DNA from: Microstegium vimineum
Taxonomy: Eukaryota > Streptophyta > Magnoliopsida > Poales > Poaceae
Assembly: GCA_022036555.1 (NCBI GenBank)
Contig: CM039128.1
Location: forward strand, 23,638,171-23,702,170
Direction of reading: 5' to 3'
DNA length: 64,000 nucleotides
In this document: positions 33,375 to 45,325 of the stretch, piece by piece
Layout: each line of letters opens with the position of its first letter
Position numbering within the stretch: the first letter of the stretch is position 1
Position numbers and translations under genes: made by a program
The notes under the pieces: model-generated
The model's database searches: none
Told to the model about the DNA's origin: nothing
Seen by the model: only the letters and a program-made list of their open reading frames with translations

Positions 33375-36300
33375 TGTAATTTGGGGGCCCGATCTTTTCG
33401 GGGGAAAATAGATAAAAATTGATTTGACTGGGAAAACTTCAGATGAACAACCAAACCCAAGGGCGCCGCGCCTTACGATCCGATACACCCAAAATTCCCA
33501 AAGGTTTTCCACGATCTTGCGGATCACAACCCAAACCAAAAACCCCAAAAGGGGTTTTTTCTGCAAACAATCCCGGAAAAACAAGCAAGAACAAAATGAA
33601 CAAGCAAATCAATTGCGAATAAAAGATAAAGGTTCAAATCTAATTTCCTGAAGGGGGGGGTTCCGAAAACAAGGGAAACGGATGGTCCCCTTTTGACACA
33701 CGCTTTTCAAGGGAAAATACAAGAGCTAAACTTTCATCTAAACAAAACTCAATCTTTTGTGGCGGCCCCTAGGGGGATATAAGGAGGAGGGGGGGGCGAC
33801 CCAAGGGCCCCGGTGTCTTCCTAAAAACCCTGGATGGTCCCAATGGACCAACTTGATACAAGGGCCCTCGGCCCCCAAAAAAAGGGGGAAGCGGGACCCG
33901 TTTTGGGAAAAAATTTTCGGTTTTTAATTATTTATTTGCACCGGGATCTGGGGTAAGGGTATGGTAAAAGTCCGGACCCCCTTGGAAAGGAGACCTTTTA
34001 TAAAACTTTAAAAAAAATGTTTGAACGTTTCCCCAAACGGAGTCCCCTATAAGTCGGGCAACCGTCGCAAATTTTTTCCTCTTTTGTAGTCCGAATTGCC
34101 CTTTCCCAAAACGTGTTGGGCTTTGGGCTCTTTTTTTCCTTGGATCCAAAGTGACGTGGTGGGCCCGGGGAAAGGGCGGTTTGGGGAAAACCTTTGGGGG
34201 TGGTCCCCAATCAAAATTCATTGATAAACCAGCTTTCCAATGTAATCTAACCCCTTTTTGATCCATGTAAGCAATTTTAAAAGAAAAAATAAAACACTTT
34301 TGGGGCATCACCAATTCATCAAATGTAACAAAAAGAAACCTCAAAATAGAAAAGGTTTCACCTTTGGTTTTTGAAGTGGGTTGGGGATGGTCATATCAAA
34401 ACCCATGATGTCCTCTCTTCTCCCTTTCTTGACAGCAAACCGGGCCTCGGTTTTTTACCCCTGGCGGAGCATGTTTTGTAGAAAAAAAAGTAAACAATGC
34501 CCCTAAATTTTTGATAGTTATCCTTTTTTAAATTTAATTTTTAAACTAGGGGTACCCAACATGATAATTTAAAAATTTTTAAAAACCCCTAATTTTGGGA
34601 AACTTTTCACAATGGAAGGAGATTGTACAATTTTAAAAAAATGAAAAATTTGGTTTTTTTACCCCAAAACTCCTTTTCCCCAATTATAATTTTCCAATTT
34701 TGCATGAAAAATTTGTATTTGGAAATAACCAAATTTCCCAAATTTTCAATCAGATATTGCAAATCGCTAAGTCACAATGTCCTGAACTCAAAGTACCCTT
34801 TGTATGTAAATATGAAAAACCCAAATTTTAACTTTCTTCTTTTTCATTTACAATAGAAAAATAGGGTAAAAAATTTAGCACTCTTGGGTTTTTTTAAAAT
34901 TTTTTGGGTTTTTTTCCGGGAGTTGTGGGATGGATAAAAAAATTCATTATCACAAAACTCTTCTTTGTCAAAAATAAACCCAACATTTGAAAATGGTTTA
35001 CAAAAGGGAATTCAAAAGGGTGGGGTTTCCCCTATTGGTTTATCTAGGAACAAGGGGTTATGGAAAAAAGGGGGGTTCAACTAAAGCAAAGCTTACCTTT
35101 TTTTATGTTTTCAACCCCAACTTACCTTTTTTTGCTCTTTACAAGGGTTTTCCCTTTCACTAATTTTTATGCTCCCTTTAAAAGTGTCACCTCTAATCTC
35201 AGATTGATCAAATGCCCCTTGGTTTTATTGGCCCTCCCTTTCTGCAAAAAGGTTAGTAAAGGAAGGGGCCCTATGCTTCTAAAAGTATTTTTTGGGTTGT
35301 TTTTTGTGTTTTTTTCAAATTTACAAGCAAAATCAAAAAAACTCACCAAAAATTTTTATAAATTTTTTTTATCAAAAAGGGTATTTTGAATTTTCCCTTA
35401 AAACCTTTCAAAAATTTTATTTTAGAAATCAACCCTTTTCTTCAAAGCCATTTCATAGCAAACATAATTTCATTCTATCTAATATTCTGCTTTAGTTTTT
35501 TTTTTCTTGTTTTTTAGATTGCAATTTGCCCTATAAAATATAAATAATACTAAACAAAAAAAATCTCTTTAAAAAGTCCCTTTTCATATTTTCCAGGGTT
35601 GAGGGCAATTTGCAAATTTTACAAAGGTGGTTTTTCCCCTCAGTTTTAAAATCTTAATAAGAAAACCTTGAACAATTTAAAACCTTTTTTTTTTTCAAAA
35701 TAGAACATACCTTTTTTAAAATTTCCTTTCTACATTAGCTCCCAAATTTAAATTATGCATAAGGGTATATTTTTCCTTCCAAAAAAAGGTAGTTTAGATT
35801 GTAGTTTTTCTAGCAAAGCATCGCCCCAAACCTTTGAAAAAAAACAAAACTTATACTTATAAAACCACCCAGCAAAGTGATTTTAAAAATGCAACCTGAT
35901 CAATTTCCCAATTTAAATTTTGTTTCCTGCCATGATTAGAAAGGAAAAAAAAGAAACCCTACACAAAAATAATTTTTGTCCCTACAAACCCAAATGGATG
36001 TTTGGTTGCTGGAAATTTTTCTACTTTTCAAATTTATCAAAAAAAATTTTTACCAAGTTTCCCTTTCCAAACAAAAAGTTGGGGGGGGCATAACCAAAAA
36101 ATTGGAAACCCTGGGGGTAGTTATCGGAAAACCCCAAGCCCAAAAACACATGTTTAAGCTGTATCCGGAAAATGTGGAGCTATAGGAAAGGGGTTTAAAA
36201 AATAATTGAAAGGGAAAATAAAGCACCACATTTGTCACAAAAGCAAGTTGAGAAATCGTTCAAAAGGAGGTACCCTGTTGGCCCAGGGGTTGAGTGCCCA

Positions 36301-38085
36301 AGGCCGAAACCTAGACACAAAAAAAGTCACGGGACAAGCAGGAAAAGGGACAAAAACAACAAGCAAAACACTTCCTTTCTTTTTTCCCCCTCTCTTCTTT
36401 TTTTTCTTCTCTTTTTTCTTTTCTCTTTTTTTTTTTTCTTTTCGTTATTTCTTTTTTTTTTTCTTTCTTTTTGATTTTTTTTTTTTTTTTTAAATCTCCT
36501 CAACTAGAAAAAATCTGAAACTTGGGCAAAACAATTTCAAAAAAAAACAATTACAAAGTTTTTTTCTCTCTTTTTTAATAGTAAAAAAAGAATTTAAAAA
36601 TAGCAATAACAGATTTTTTTTGTGTGGGCCCCAAATCAATCTGATGTGGAAAAAAAAAGTTGTGGATAGATAGGGTGAGCAAAGGGTATATATGATAAAA
36701 TATTTTCAAAGGAAAAATATATGAAATTTGTGGAGGTGTGATGGTGGTATGTGGCCAAACAAATATATATATTTGGGAAATGGAGATATGAAAAGGACCC
36801 CAAAACTGAAAGAACCCAAAATCAAAAAAAAAAAAACCCTAAGCCCGGGAATGGGCTCGAAACCCATGAAACCAAACTCAAAAACCTGAACTAATCGTAC
36901 TAGTAAAAGGCTCCAAAAAGGCTATGGGATCCCTAGGAAAAAGAATCCACTATTTTTTTGTTTGGGTTTTTCCCGGGCGATAGGAAAATTTAAAAACAAA
37001 CTGGGAAATTTGGCTCACCCCAAGAAACCCCTTTCTCTGAAACCACTTTTATGAGTGTAGGGGGGTCCGAGCTTTCGGTGGAGATAGATTTTAAATAAAA
37101 TTTGATGGAGAGACTTCAAACCGACTCAACCATCCCCAAAGGGCGCTGCCCCCTTAGCGATCGAAACACCAAAACCAAGGGTTTCTTTACATCTTGGGGG
37201 GATCACAACCAACCCCAAAACCCCTTGGTTTATTCCCCGCAGCAATCGAAAACAAAACAAGGAAAAAAGTAGAACAAGCAAATCAAATTCCGAAAAAAAG
37301 ATAAAGGTTCAAATTTATACCCCCATGGGTGGGGGTTCCGTATTTAAGTAGAACGGGGTGGGGCCCATCAAAAACACCGTTCTACAAGGGAATTTGCAGC
37401 CCGGGTAAACTTTTACTAAAACAAAACCCCAAACGTTTTTTTGCGGGTCTAGGGGGGTTTTTAAGGAGGTGGGAGGACCCACCACAAAGGGGCCGGGGGT
37501 CCTTTTCCACAAAACCCAGAAAATCCCTAAAACCCCAACTTGATACAAGGGTCATCCGGGCCCAAAAATAGGGGGACACAAACACCGTTGGGAGAAAAAC
37601 TCGTTTTTTAAAAATTTTCTAAAACCCTTCGCCAAATCTATTTGGAATAGGTCTGAGTTTTGGGCCCCTTGGAAAGAGCCTTTTATAAGCTTTACAAAAA
37701 GTCAGAACCCCCCCCAAACCAACCCCCCTTTTGAAGTCAAGGAAGTCGCAAAATTTGGACTCTTCTGAGTCCGAAATTTAAAAATTCCAAAAAGGGTTTG
37801 GTTGGAAATCTTTGTTTCCTTGGGTCCCCAAGTGGTGTGGGGGCCTGGGGGGAGGACGTTGGGACACTTGGGGTTTGGGCCCCCAAACAACCATTGATCT
37901 TTCCCTGCCCTTTTCCCTTGCAATTTAAACCCCTTTCCCTTTCCATTAAACAATTTGAAAATGACCCCAAAATACACACTTTGTTGGGGCAGCACCAATT
38001 TTATCAAATGTAACAATTTAAAAAACCTCATATAAAAATTTTTCACCTTTGGTAAAAAGAAGTGGTTGGCAGGGGCCCCTATCAA
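33375..38085 (-). mobile_element. Element E: Gypsy-type insertion in G, noisy
   Basis: Two direct repeats (about 33375-34380 and 37050-38085) share GATCACAACC, ATAAAGGTTCAAAT and TCAAATGTAAC blocks and flank a 2.66-kb interior. The LTR resembles that of element D in the GGCGCTGCGCC and TGATCTTG blocks. The interior begins beside the left LTR with a GATGTCCTCTCTTC-TTGACAGCAAAC stretch like that of element C. Near the right end (36200-36500) it has the leader found in D, including a T/C-rich tract. Interior length matches the non-autonomous element C (2.6 kb), and I see no RT or integrase. Confidence 0.6.
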
Positions 38086-38399
38086 GCCCAAAAGATGTCC
38101 CATCAACGGGGAACCCCCCCGGGGGTCGTGCCCCGGGGGGGTACTGGTCGTGAAAACCCCCTACGAACCCCACGGGGCCTCGTGGCCCGGGGCTTTACTC
38201 CTGTTCCTTAGCGGACCCCGTTTTTTCCCTATTGGGGATCGCTAACCTCCCATGGGGCAGGGGGGTTTTTTTTTTTTTCTCCCAACCCATTTTTTTGGGT
38301 TCCCAAAAGGGGACCCCCTGGTATCCTCAAAAGTTTACTAAACCCCCTGTTCGCCCGTTTTCCCCACCCTATGTCTTTTTATTTATGTAGGAAGGGGAC

Positions 38400-39580
38400 T
38401 GGAGGAGACTTGGCTTGTGGGTTCCGGGTTCTCCCCGCCTAATTTACCCCGGGGGAAATGCCAAATGGTTCTCCCGCCTCGCCCTGTCAAACCCCCATGT
38501 ATTTAACAATTTGGGGAAAAGAGTAAAGGTTAAGGGTTTTCTCCCGGGGTCGAAACCGGGGTGAAAATTTTTTTTCTTTTGTCCTCAAGGATTTCTTTGG
38601 TTGCAAATTTAAAATTTTAACCCTTCTCTCGGTTTTGCAAATCCTTAAAAAGGTTTTTTAAGTGAGCTTTAAACCAAACTTTCTCGGGTTTTGGACTCCC
38701 CCATGATCTTTTTCCCGGGTTTTGCCCCTTTGGGGAAATTTTTTTTTGGTTTCGGATTTTTCTATCCCCTTCCCGGAAACCCTTTCTTGTCTTCTTGCCG
38801 GTTCTTCTTCTAACTTTTGGGAAGGGGATAGGGATTTTGGGGCATTGGGGTTTTTGGGCTTGCTTGCAACTCAATGGACCTTTTTCCAAGGGTTGCCAAA
38901 GCAAATTCGAGAAGGGATTTGGTTTGCCATCCTTGCAAAGGGATGGCAAGATGGTTTTCACTAAAACCCTCCTTTGAGAGATCATGACCAAATCGTCCCC
39001 ACAGCCTTTTAAAACATGGACCCCATTTTCCCCTCGGGGTTTGGTCGGGGGGGGAAGGGTTGTTTTGTTGGGTGTAGTCGTTGGGGACTACCGATGTACT
39101 CTTGGTTTTTCTTTTTGGGGAAATAAAAGGAAAGACTTTTTCCACTTGGGTTTGGATTGATTTTGAGATTGCAAAATTAGCTACCTAAAAATGCCATTTA
39201 AGCTATTGCCGCTTTACAATTGGGACAGAATTTCAAGAAACTCACTTTGCCCAAATCTTTGCTTTCTTTTGGGGCTCGATTTAATAGTTTTCCTCCCACC
39301 CCAAACCCCCCCACAGAATGGGGTTTTTGACCCAAGAAATCGGACCCTTGTTAAATGGCCAAAGATGCGGGATGACATAGGGCTCCTAGGGGGGGCCGAA
39401 AAACTCATTCTGCTTTCTATGTTTCCAATTTCCCTTTTCCTCCAAGCTTTTTAAAAAGAAGACTTTTTATGAGTTTGGGTTTGGGAAAACCACCCAAGGG
39501 AAGTCACCCCAAGGGGGTTTGGGTGCAGGTCTTTATCCCAAAAAGGGGCCCGGGAAGTTGGATTTTAAAATTTTAATCAC
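38400..39580 (+). pseudogene. Element G integrase region, noisy
   Basis: Best segment at 39190-39400 aligns with the Copia integrase core block containing PPQNGV and RNRTLV before the catalytic Glu region. The rest is too damaged to place residues. Element F carries the matching region on the minus strand at about 48600-49560. Confidence 0.5.
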
Positions 39581-40032
39581 GGTCTTCTGAAAAAGGTATC
39601 TTTCCCTTGGGTTTTTCTACCACTCTCCCTGCTTATCGGCAAAACCTTTAGATTAACCGGAAATATGGGGACTTTGAATACGTCGATAACTATGCCTTGT
39701 TTTCCAACCCCTTTTGAGCTTGCAGGTGATGAGAGGGGAAAAACTACATTTTTTGTGGAGGAGGAAACAGGGTGAGCCGAGGGGTTTATCCCCAACTCCC
39801 CTGGCTGCCCCCCGTCACCCGCGACGTCCACTTCTTGGCACCTCCCCGACCCGGGCTACTTCCTCTACATGGGGGGCCGTTCCCAGCATTCCCCCAGTCC
39901 CCTGCCTGTTGCCCTGAGGGAGCTCTAGCTGTTTTTAGGGGGAGGCCCCTTCGCCACAGGCCCCCCCGGCACATCCACGGCCCCCCCATGGAGAACAACA
40001 TCGGCAAAAAATTGACCGTCGAGTCACACGGG

Positions 40033-41690
40033 CTAGGGGCCTATTTTTCTCACTTTGCTCCCTTCGGGCCCCTTTTTCCGCTTCTTTTGAGCCCCCAGAT
40101 TTGGACATGCTTTATGGAATCCGGGTTGGGTTAAAAAGCCCTGGGTTTGGGATTTAGAAAACTTTTTAGCAAACCGGGGTTTTGGGGCCTTTGTTCCCCA
40201 CCACCTAGTTGCCACCCCCCTTTGGTACCAAAAGGGGGTTTTAAAAAAAAACAAAATGAGGGGGGTGGTATCGAACAAGGTTTGGGTTTTAGCTCAAAAA
40301 AATTTTGTCAAAAGGGAGGGAAAAGGGGCTATGGTTTAAACCTTTGCCCCGTAATTTTTTAAAAAGCCATTTTGAATCCTTCTACTTTTTGCGGCTTCTA
40401 AGGGGTTTTAAAAATTTTTTTAAATGGATTTTAAAATGTTTTCTTAAACGGGTACATAGAGGAGGAAATTTGGTTAAAACAACCTCCCATTTCGAAAATT
40501 CCCCAATTTCCCAAAACCCGTTTTTTAAACTTTACAAACTTTTAGAAATTTTAAAAAAGCACCCAGAGCATGGTTTTAATAGGCCAAAACCTTTTTGCTT
40601 GCTAAGGGGGTTTTTAAAAAAGGGGTCGGTAGATTAAGGGCGTTTTTTTTCCGCCCCAAGCAAGGCAAAGACACTCTCCCCTTTTAAAATTTTCGTGGAT
40701 GTATCCTTTTTGGGGGTTTTTTTCTTTAAGGGTCTTTTTGCCCCAAATTTGAGATTTTTATGGGGTAGGGAATTTTAATGAGTATGATCGGGGGAGTTTT
40801 CCCCTTTTTTCTTGGGTTTCAAATCAAGCAAACCCGGAAGGGACGTTTGTGCAAACCCAAGGGAAGTACCGAAGGTATCTTTAAGAAGTTTTTCATGGGT
40901 AGGCAAAGCCCCTCTCGACGCCCAATTTTCGACTACCTGGCCCCTTTGGGTGGGGACGAGGGAAAAGTGGCGGGGGAAACAACCGGGGTGTCAACGATGA
41001 TCGGGCGCTTTCGGGCCTTTACAGCCCACCCGGTGGACATTTAGGGTTTGCCGTTTTTTCTTTTTGGCCCAACCGCTTTTCCCCAGATCCCCAAAAAACT
41101 TTTGCACAAACAGGGTTTTGAAACGCATCAGAGGTAGTTCCCCCTTCATCCCAATTTGGACTTTGGTTTTCCACCCCTTTTTTTTCTCTTGGGGTTTTTG
41201 GGGGTTATTCGGAAGGCCGACTTTACCGGTTTCCCGCCTTTGATCCGGGGAAAACCACTTCTGGGGCTTGCCATTTCTTTGGGTTTTTCTTTGGGTTTTT
41301 TGGTTTCTCGAAAAGCCCCCTCTAGCGTGGGACAATCGCGTTGAAACTGAGCGTTGCCGCAGCTAGCTGTTCTCACCCGTTGATTTTGAAGATTTCCCCC
41401 TTTTAGAGTTTTTGGGGCTTGAACTTACTAAAAGGGGGCCCTCTGCTTTCTTTGAGCAAAGAGGGCCAAATTTGTGGGCCCCAAAAACTTTGCTTATTCA
41501 AAGACCAAAACACATGAGGTCCCGCTTTTACTTTTTATGTGATCAAATTTTTGGAAGGGCGGGCATTACCTCCCGGGATGTCGAGACCCAAAAAAAAAAC
41601 TTGCGGGTATTCTCACAAAGCCTTTGGGTCAAGCTGCGTTTTTTTTCGCCCTTTGAGGGGAGTTGGGTTGGGTTCTTTTTCCTTTTTTTG
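40033..41690 (+). pseudogene. Element G reverse transcriptase and RNase H, noisy
   Basis: Runs parallel to the clean pol of element B (1537-3109): GCTACAATCTG-type linker, PPPPSCHP near 40200, the ATGGATTTTAAAA stretch for MDVKSAF near 40420, FVHQGKY-equivalent near 40835, the DADF-equivalent near 41215, and the SRDVETQ-equivalent near 41570. Order and spacing are conserved but the frames are broken by homopolymer errors. Confidence 0.65.
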
Positions 41691-43356
41691 GGGGAAAGGG
41701 AAAAAATTTTGTTTCATTTTTCTTTTTGGTTTCCTTTTTTTTCTTTTTTTTTGTCCCCTTTTTCTAATTGGGGTCTTCTAGTGTTAGTTGGGGGCATTGG
41801 GATTGTCATCCATTTGGGATTTGTGACATATTCATTTCCCAACTTCAACTTTTTTGCCGATTAAAAAAATCGGCCCCTGTTTGAGGGCTTTAAAATTGGG
41901 TTTTGGTTTGCCTAACTTAAACTCCCTTTTTGGGTTCTAATATGGGGTTTAAACTAAATTTTGAAAAGCTTTAAAAAGAAATTTTTAAAAAACCCCTTTT
42001 CCCCCTGAAATGGCACTAGCCTTTTGTAGGGGTTTTCCCAAAACCTTCTTGGGTCCTTTTATTTAGCTTTAACCCATGGGCCCCCAAATTTTTTCATTCA
42101 CTACCTTTTAGCCCATGATTAAAATCCCCAAAAATGAAAAAATTTCTCTTGTTTTTTTTAATTGAAAAAATTTGAGTTGGGTCCCGCAAATTTTGAGCCT
42201 TCACCGTTGTTTTGAAATGTTCCCATATGGGCGGTATTTACGGTGCCCGGTATGAACCCAAAAACCCGGGGTCAATCCTTTGACTTCGCCCCCGGGTTTG
42301 GAAGCCGTGGCATTCCCCTTTGGGTTACAAACCCCTGCATACAACTTAAAAAGTCCTAAAAAATGGGGTTTTGGTTCATAACTTGAAAATTTTTGGAAAA
42401 ATTTTTTCAAATTTTTTCATTGGCTTGTTGTATAATTTTCTAGGGGTAGTTTTTACTTGCTATAAAATGAATTGCTTTAATAAAACCTATCTTGTTTGCC
42501 ATGTTTGGGTGTTTTCTAGGAGGGGGAAAACCCTTTTTCTGCTTCCCCAGGGTATGCTCTCTAAAAAAACTTTAAATGATCTTTAAAATCAACTTGGTTT
42601 TTTGTTTGGGGACGTAGAGCTTTTCCTATTTTCCAAAGGGTCAATCACATTTGAGCATCTATTCATTGTCTTGGCTTTAAGTATGAAGCTTTTTTCATTT
42701 TATTTTTTTCATTTCAAAGGATTTGTAATCGGGTCTTGAGTTTGGAAAAGTTTGATGAAACATGTGTCAAAAAGGGGGGGAGATTTTTGCATTTCATTTT
42801 CCCTTTTTCACCATCGACTTTCCCAAGGGGGGGAGAAAGGGGTTTCATCTCATTTGGGTTTTTTTGGTTTTTAGATTCTTTGGTCAAGGGGGGGGTTTGG
42901 GGTGTTTTTTTTGCCCCAAGGGGCCCCATTTGGTTTTCTTGGGGTGTGCTTTTTGCCCCGGGGGGGCTTTTTCTTAAATTTTTTTGAGCCTTTGCCCTAT
43001 TCTGGAGAGTCCCACTTGCTTTGTTGGGGCCCCACATTTTTTGGGGTGCTTTTGAACGTTAAGGTTTTAAAAATTTTGGGTTTCCCTTTACTTTGGGAGG
43101 CTTTAATTGGTACTTGTTTTGCTTGCGGTTTTTGGAAAAACCTTTTCCCTTCCCCTTCTTGAGGGCTATTTTGTTTTGCTTGGTTTGCGTCGATCGTTCC
43201 CATTTTCCCTTTTTGGGAAAACCCCAAAAATTTTGGGTTTTTTTGCTTCTCAAAGGGACCCCTTTGGGCTTTTTTCATTTTTGGTCCCTTTGGAGAGCTT
43301 TCCTTGGGCTCAAACTGAAATCATTGTGTTTTACAATCACTCTTTAAGGGGGGGAT
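41690..43356 (+). other. Element G 3' noncoding region with polypurine tracts
   Basis: Corresponds to 3110-4807 of element B. G-rich tracts at about 42769-42781, 42822-42838, 42885-42898 and 43345-43356 correspond to the polypurine array of B. Confidence 0.6.
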
Positions 43357-45325
43357 TGCGAACAAAATGGGGGTAAGTACCCAGGGAGTTTTAGTTTTGG
43401 GAAGAGTATTTCCCCAAAACTTTAGCGGTTCCCGTTTGATGGCCCTTTATTCTAAACCCCTTTTTTGAAAGAAATGTGTACTGTCCCATCAGCTTGGGTT
43501 TTCAGGTTTCTTTTTGCCTATGACAGTGGTTGAAAACGTGGGGAAGGGCGAGTAAGGTTGTCGTGCCGAAACGAAGAGGGGAAAGGGGGGGAAGCCGGGG
43601 GGTCGGATTTAAGGGGGGCCTTGGGCCGGGGGGCACTACTGGGGGGTGGCTTTGTGCCTTGGGGCTGGTGAGTGCGAGAAGAATTTGGGGGTTTGACCGG
43701 TCAGCCCAGTCAAGGCGGTGGACCCCCAATTTGAGCGGGAAAAGGTCACGGTGGAAAGGGGGGCCCCCCCGGGCGAAGACACGGGGCTCCCCCTCCCAAG
43801 GGGTTTTGGGGGTTTTGGGCCCCAAAACCCTCCCCGCAGTTTCCGAGTTTGGGCCCAAACTCGGGGGGGGTAGTTGAGCCCAAAATCCCCCGGGGCGGGT
43901 TTCCCGGGGTTTGGGCCCCAAAAAAACCTAGCGGGGTTCCCAGGGGGAACGGGGGGGTTTACACTGGGGGAATCCCAGAGGTTTTCATCGAGGCGACGGA
44001 AACTCCTGGCAGGAAACGGGCCGTCCATTTTAAAATGGGGGAGATATTTTTCCCAAGCTTGGACTTTCAATCTTAGGGTAGGGATTCACTTTAATGTATT
44101 AGGGGGGGCTTTGGGGGAAAAAGCCAAAGCCCATAAGTAGGGGGGGAAGGGGACCTCAACCCATCTCTTGAACCCCTAACTTTTTCCCCCCAAATCTCTC
44201 CCCCCTCTACCCTCTCCTAGTTCATGAGAAAAACCCTAGGTTTTATTCCCAAAAAACCTCCGTAAGAAATTTGAATGTTTGGGGGGGAAATCCCGGAAAA
44301 GGGGCCCCACTCTCCAGTGCCATGGCCGGGGGTTTTTTCTTTCGAGTCCCCCGGTTGGGTTTGTTTTTCGAGTTTTGCTTTTGCTTCGTTTTTTCCCATT
44401 GATTTCTTTTTCGCTAAGAGTTGCTTTGCAAAATCCACTTTAACCAAAGTTGTTCGAATTCTGAGGACCCTTTTTTGTACCAAAGGAATTCACCTCAAAA
44501 AACCCCACGATTTGGGGAGAACTTGGGGGAAAGTTTTAGTATGGGGCCCCCTTTGTTTGCCTTTTTTCCCCCAAATTTCCCAGTGTTTTCCCCTTTTCCT
44601 TTTCCAAATTGAGCTATGATTTCTTCGGGGTAGCCCCCAAATGCAAAAAGGGGTATGCCCCCAAAATTTGGTTGCAGGGGTGGGGGTTTATTTGGGGGAG
44701 TTTTGGGGGAAAATTTAGAGGGGAAAACATTTTCGGGTTCATTTGTAGTTTTCCGGGGGGGTCGGAAAGCTTTCCCCAAAGGCGTAGAAACATTTCCCCT
44801 CAACGTGCCCTTCCCCAAACAAAAATTGGGCGTCCCCTGGGGGTGTTTCGGGGTGTTTTTTTGGGGCGTTCGGGCCTCCGTCGGGCTCGCTTTTCCCTCG
44901 CCCCTTTCCCGCAAGGGGTTTTTTAAATTTTTTTCACCTGTTTTTGGGCGTTTCGCCCTCGTTCCCGGGCTCCGAATTGGGTTCCCTTTTTTGTTGTTTG
45001 GGTTTTATAATCACCAGGGGAAATTGATAACACTTTTTGAGACCCCTTTTTCATAAGTTTTTTTTTGGGTCAGCTTTCTTCTCCCTTTTCTCTAGGGTTT
45101 TTTTGGGGCCCCAATACGGGGTCTGGTTTTTTTTTTTTGGGTTTTGGAAAGGGGTCCCTTGTACCCCTTGGGCATCACCATAGGTTTAAAACCCCTCTAG
45201 GGTCTATCTTTTGGTAAATAAGTGCTTGTTGGTTTTTTTTTTGGGAAAATGGCCCAAAATTTTTGAAGAAATTTTAGGCCCATTCAACCCCCCCCCCCCT
45301 CTGGGCGCCCTTTTTGGGCCCTTTA
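43357..45325 (+). repeat. Element G 3' LTR
   Basis: Starts TGCGAACAAAATGG after the last polypurine tract and ends GGGCCCTTTA, the noisy form of CGGTCCTTCA. Aligns with 28785-30837. Confidence 0.75.

Larger units (their letters stand above)
28785..45325 (+). mobile_element. Element G: plus-strand Sirevirus, recognisable through noisy sequence
   Basis: Order of parts: 5' LTR (28785-30837), PBS and gag (30838-about 33370), Gypsy-type insertion E, integrase (about 38400-39580), linker, RT/RNase H (40033-41690), 3' region with repeated polypurine tracts, 3' LTR (43357-45325). Flanks are TTGTT (28780-28784) and TTGTC (45326-45330), a 4-of-5 match consistent with a target-site duplication plus one read error. 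All parts align with the clean elements B and F, but with homopolymer expansions throughout. Real coding state cannot be judged. Confidence 0.75.

Noticed and set aside
36206..36493. Phe/Ser-rich ORF resembling a transmembrane segment
   Set aside because: It is the same T/C-rich leader tract, in noisy element E.
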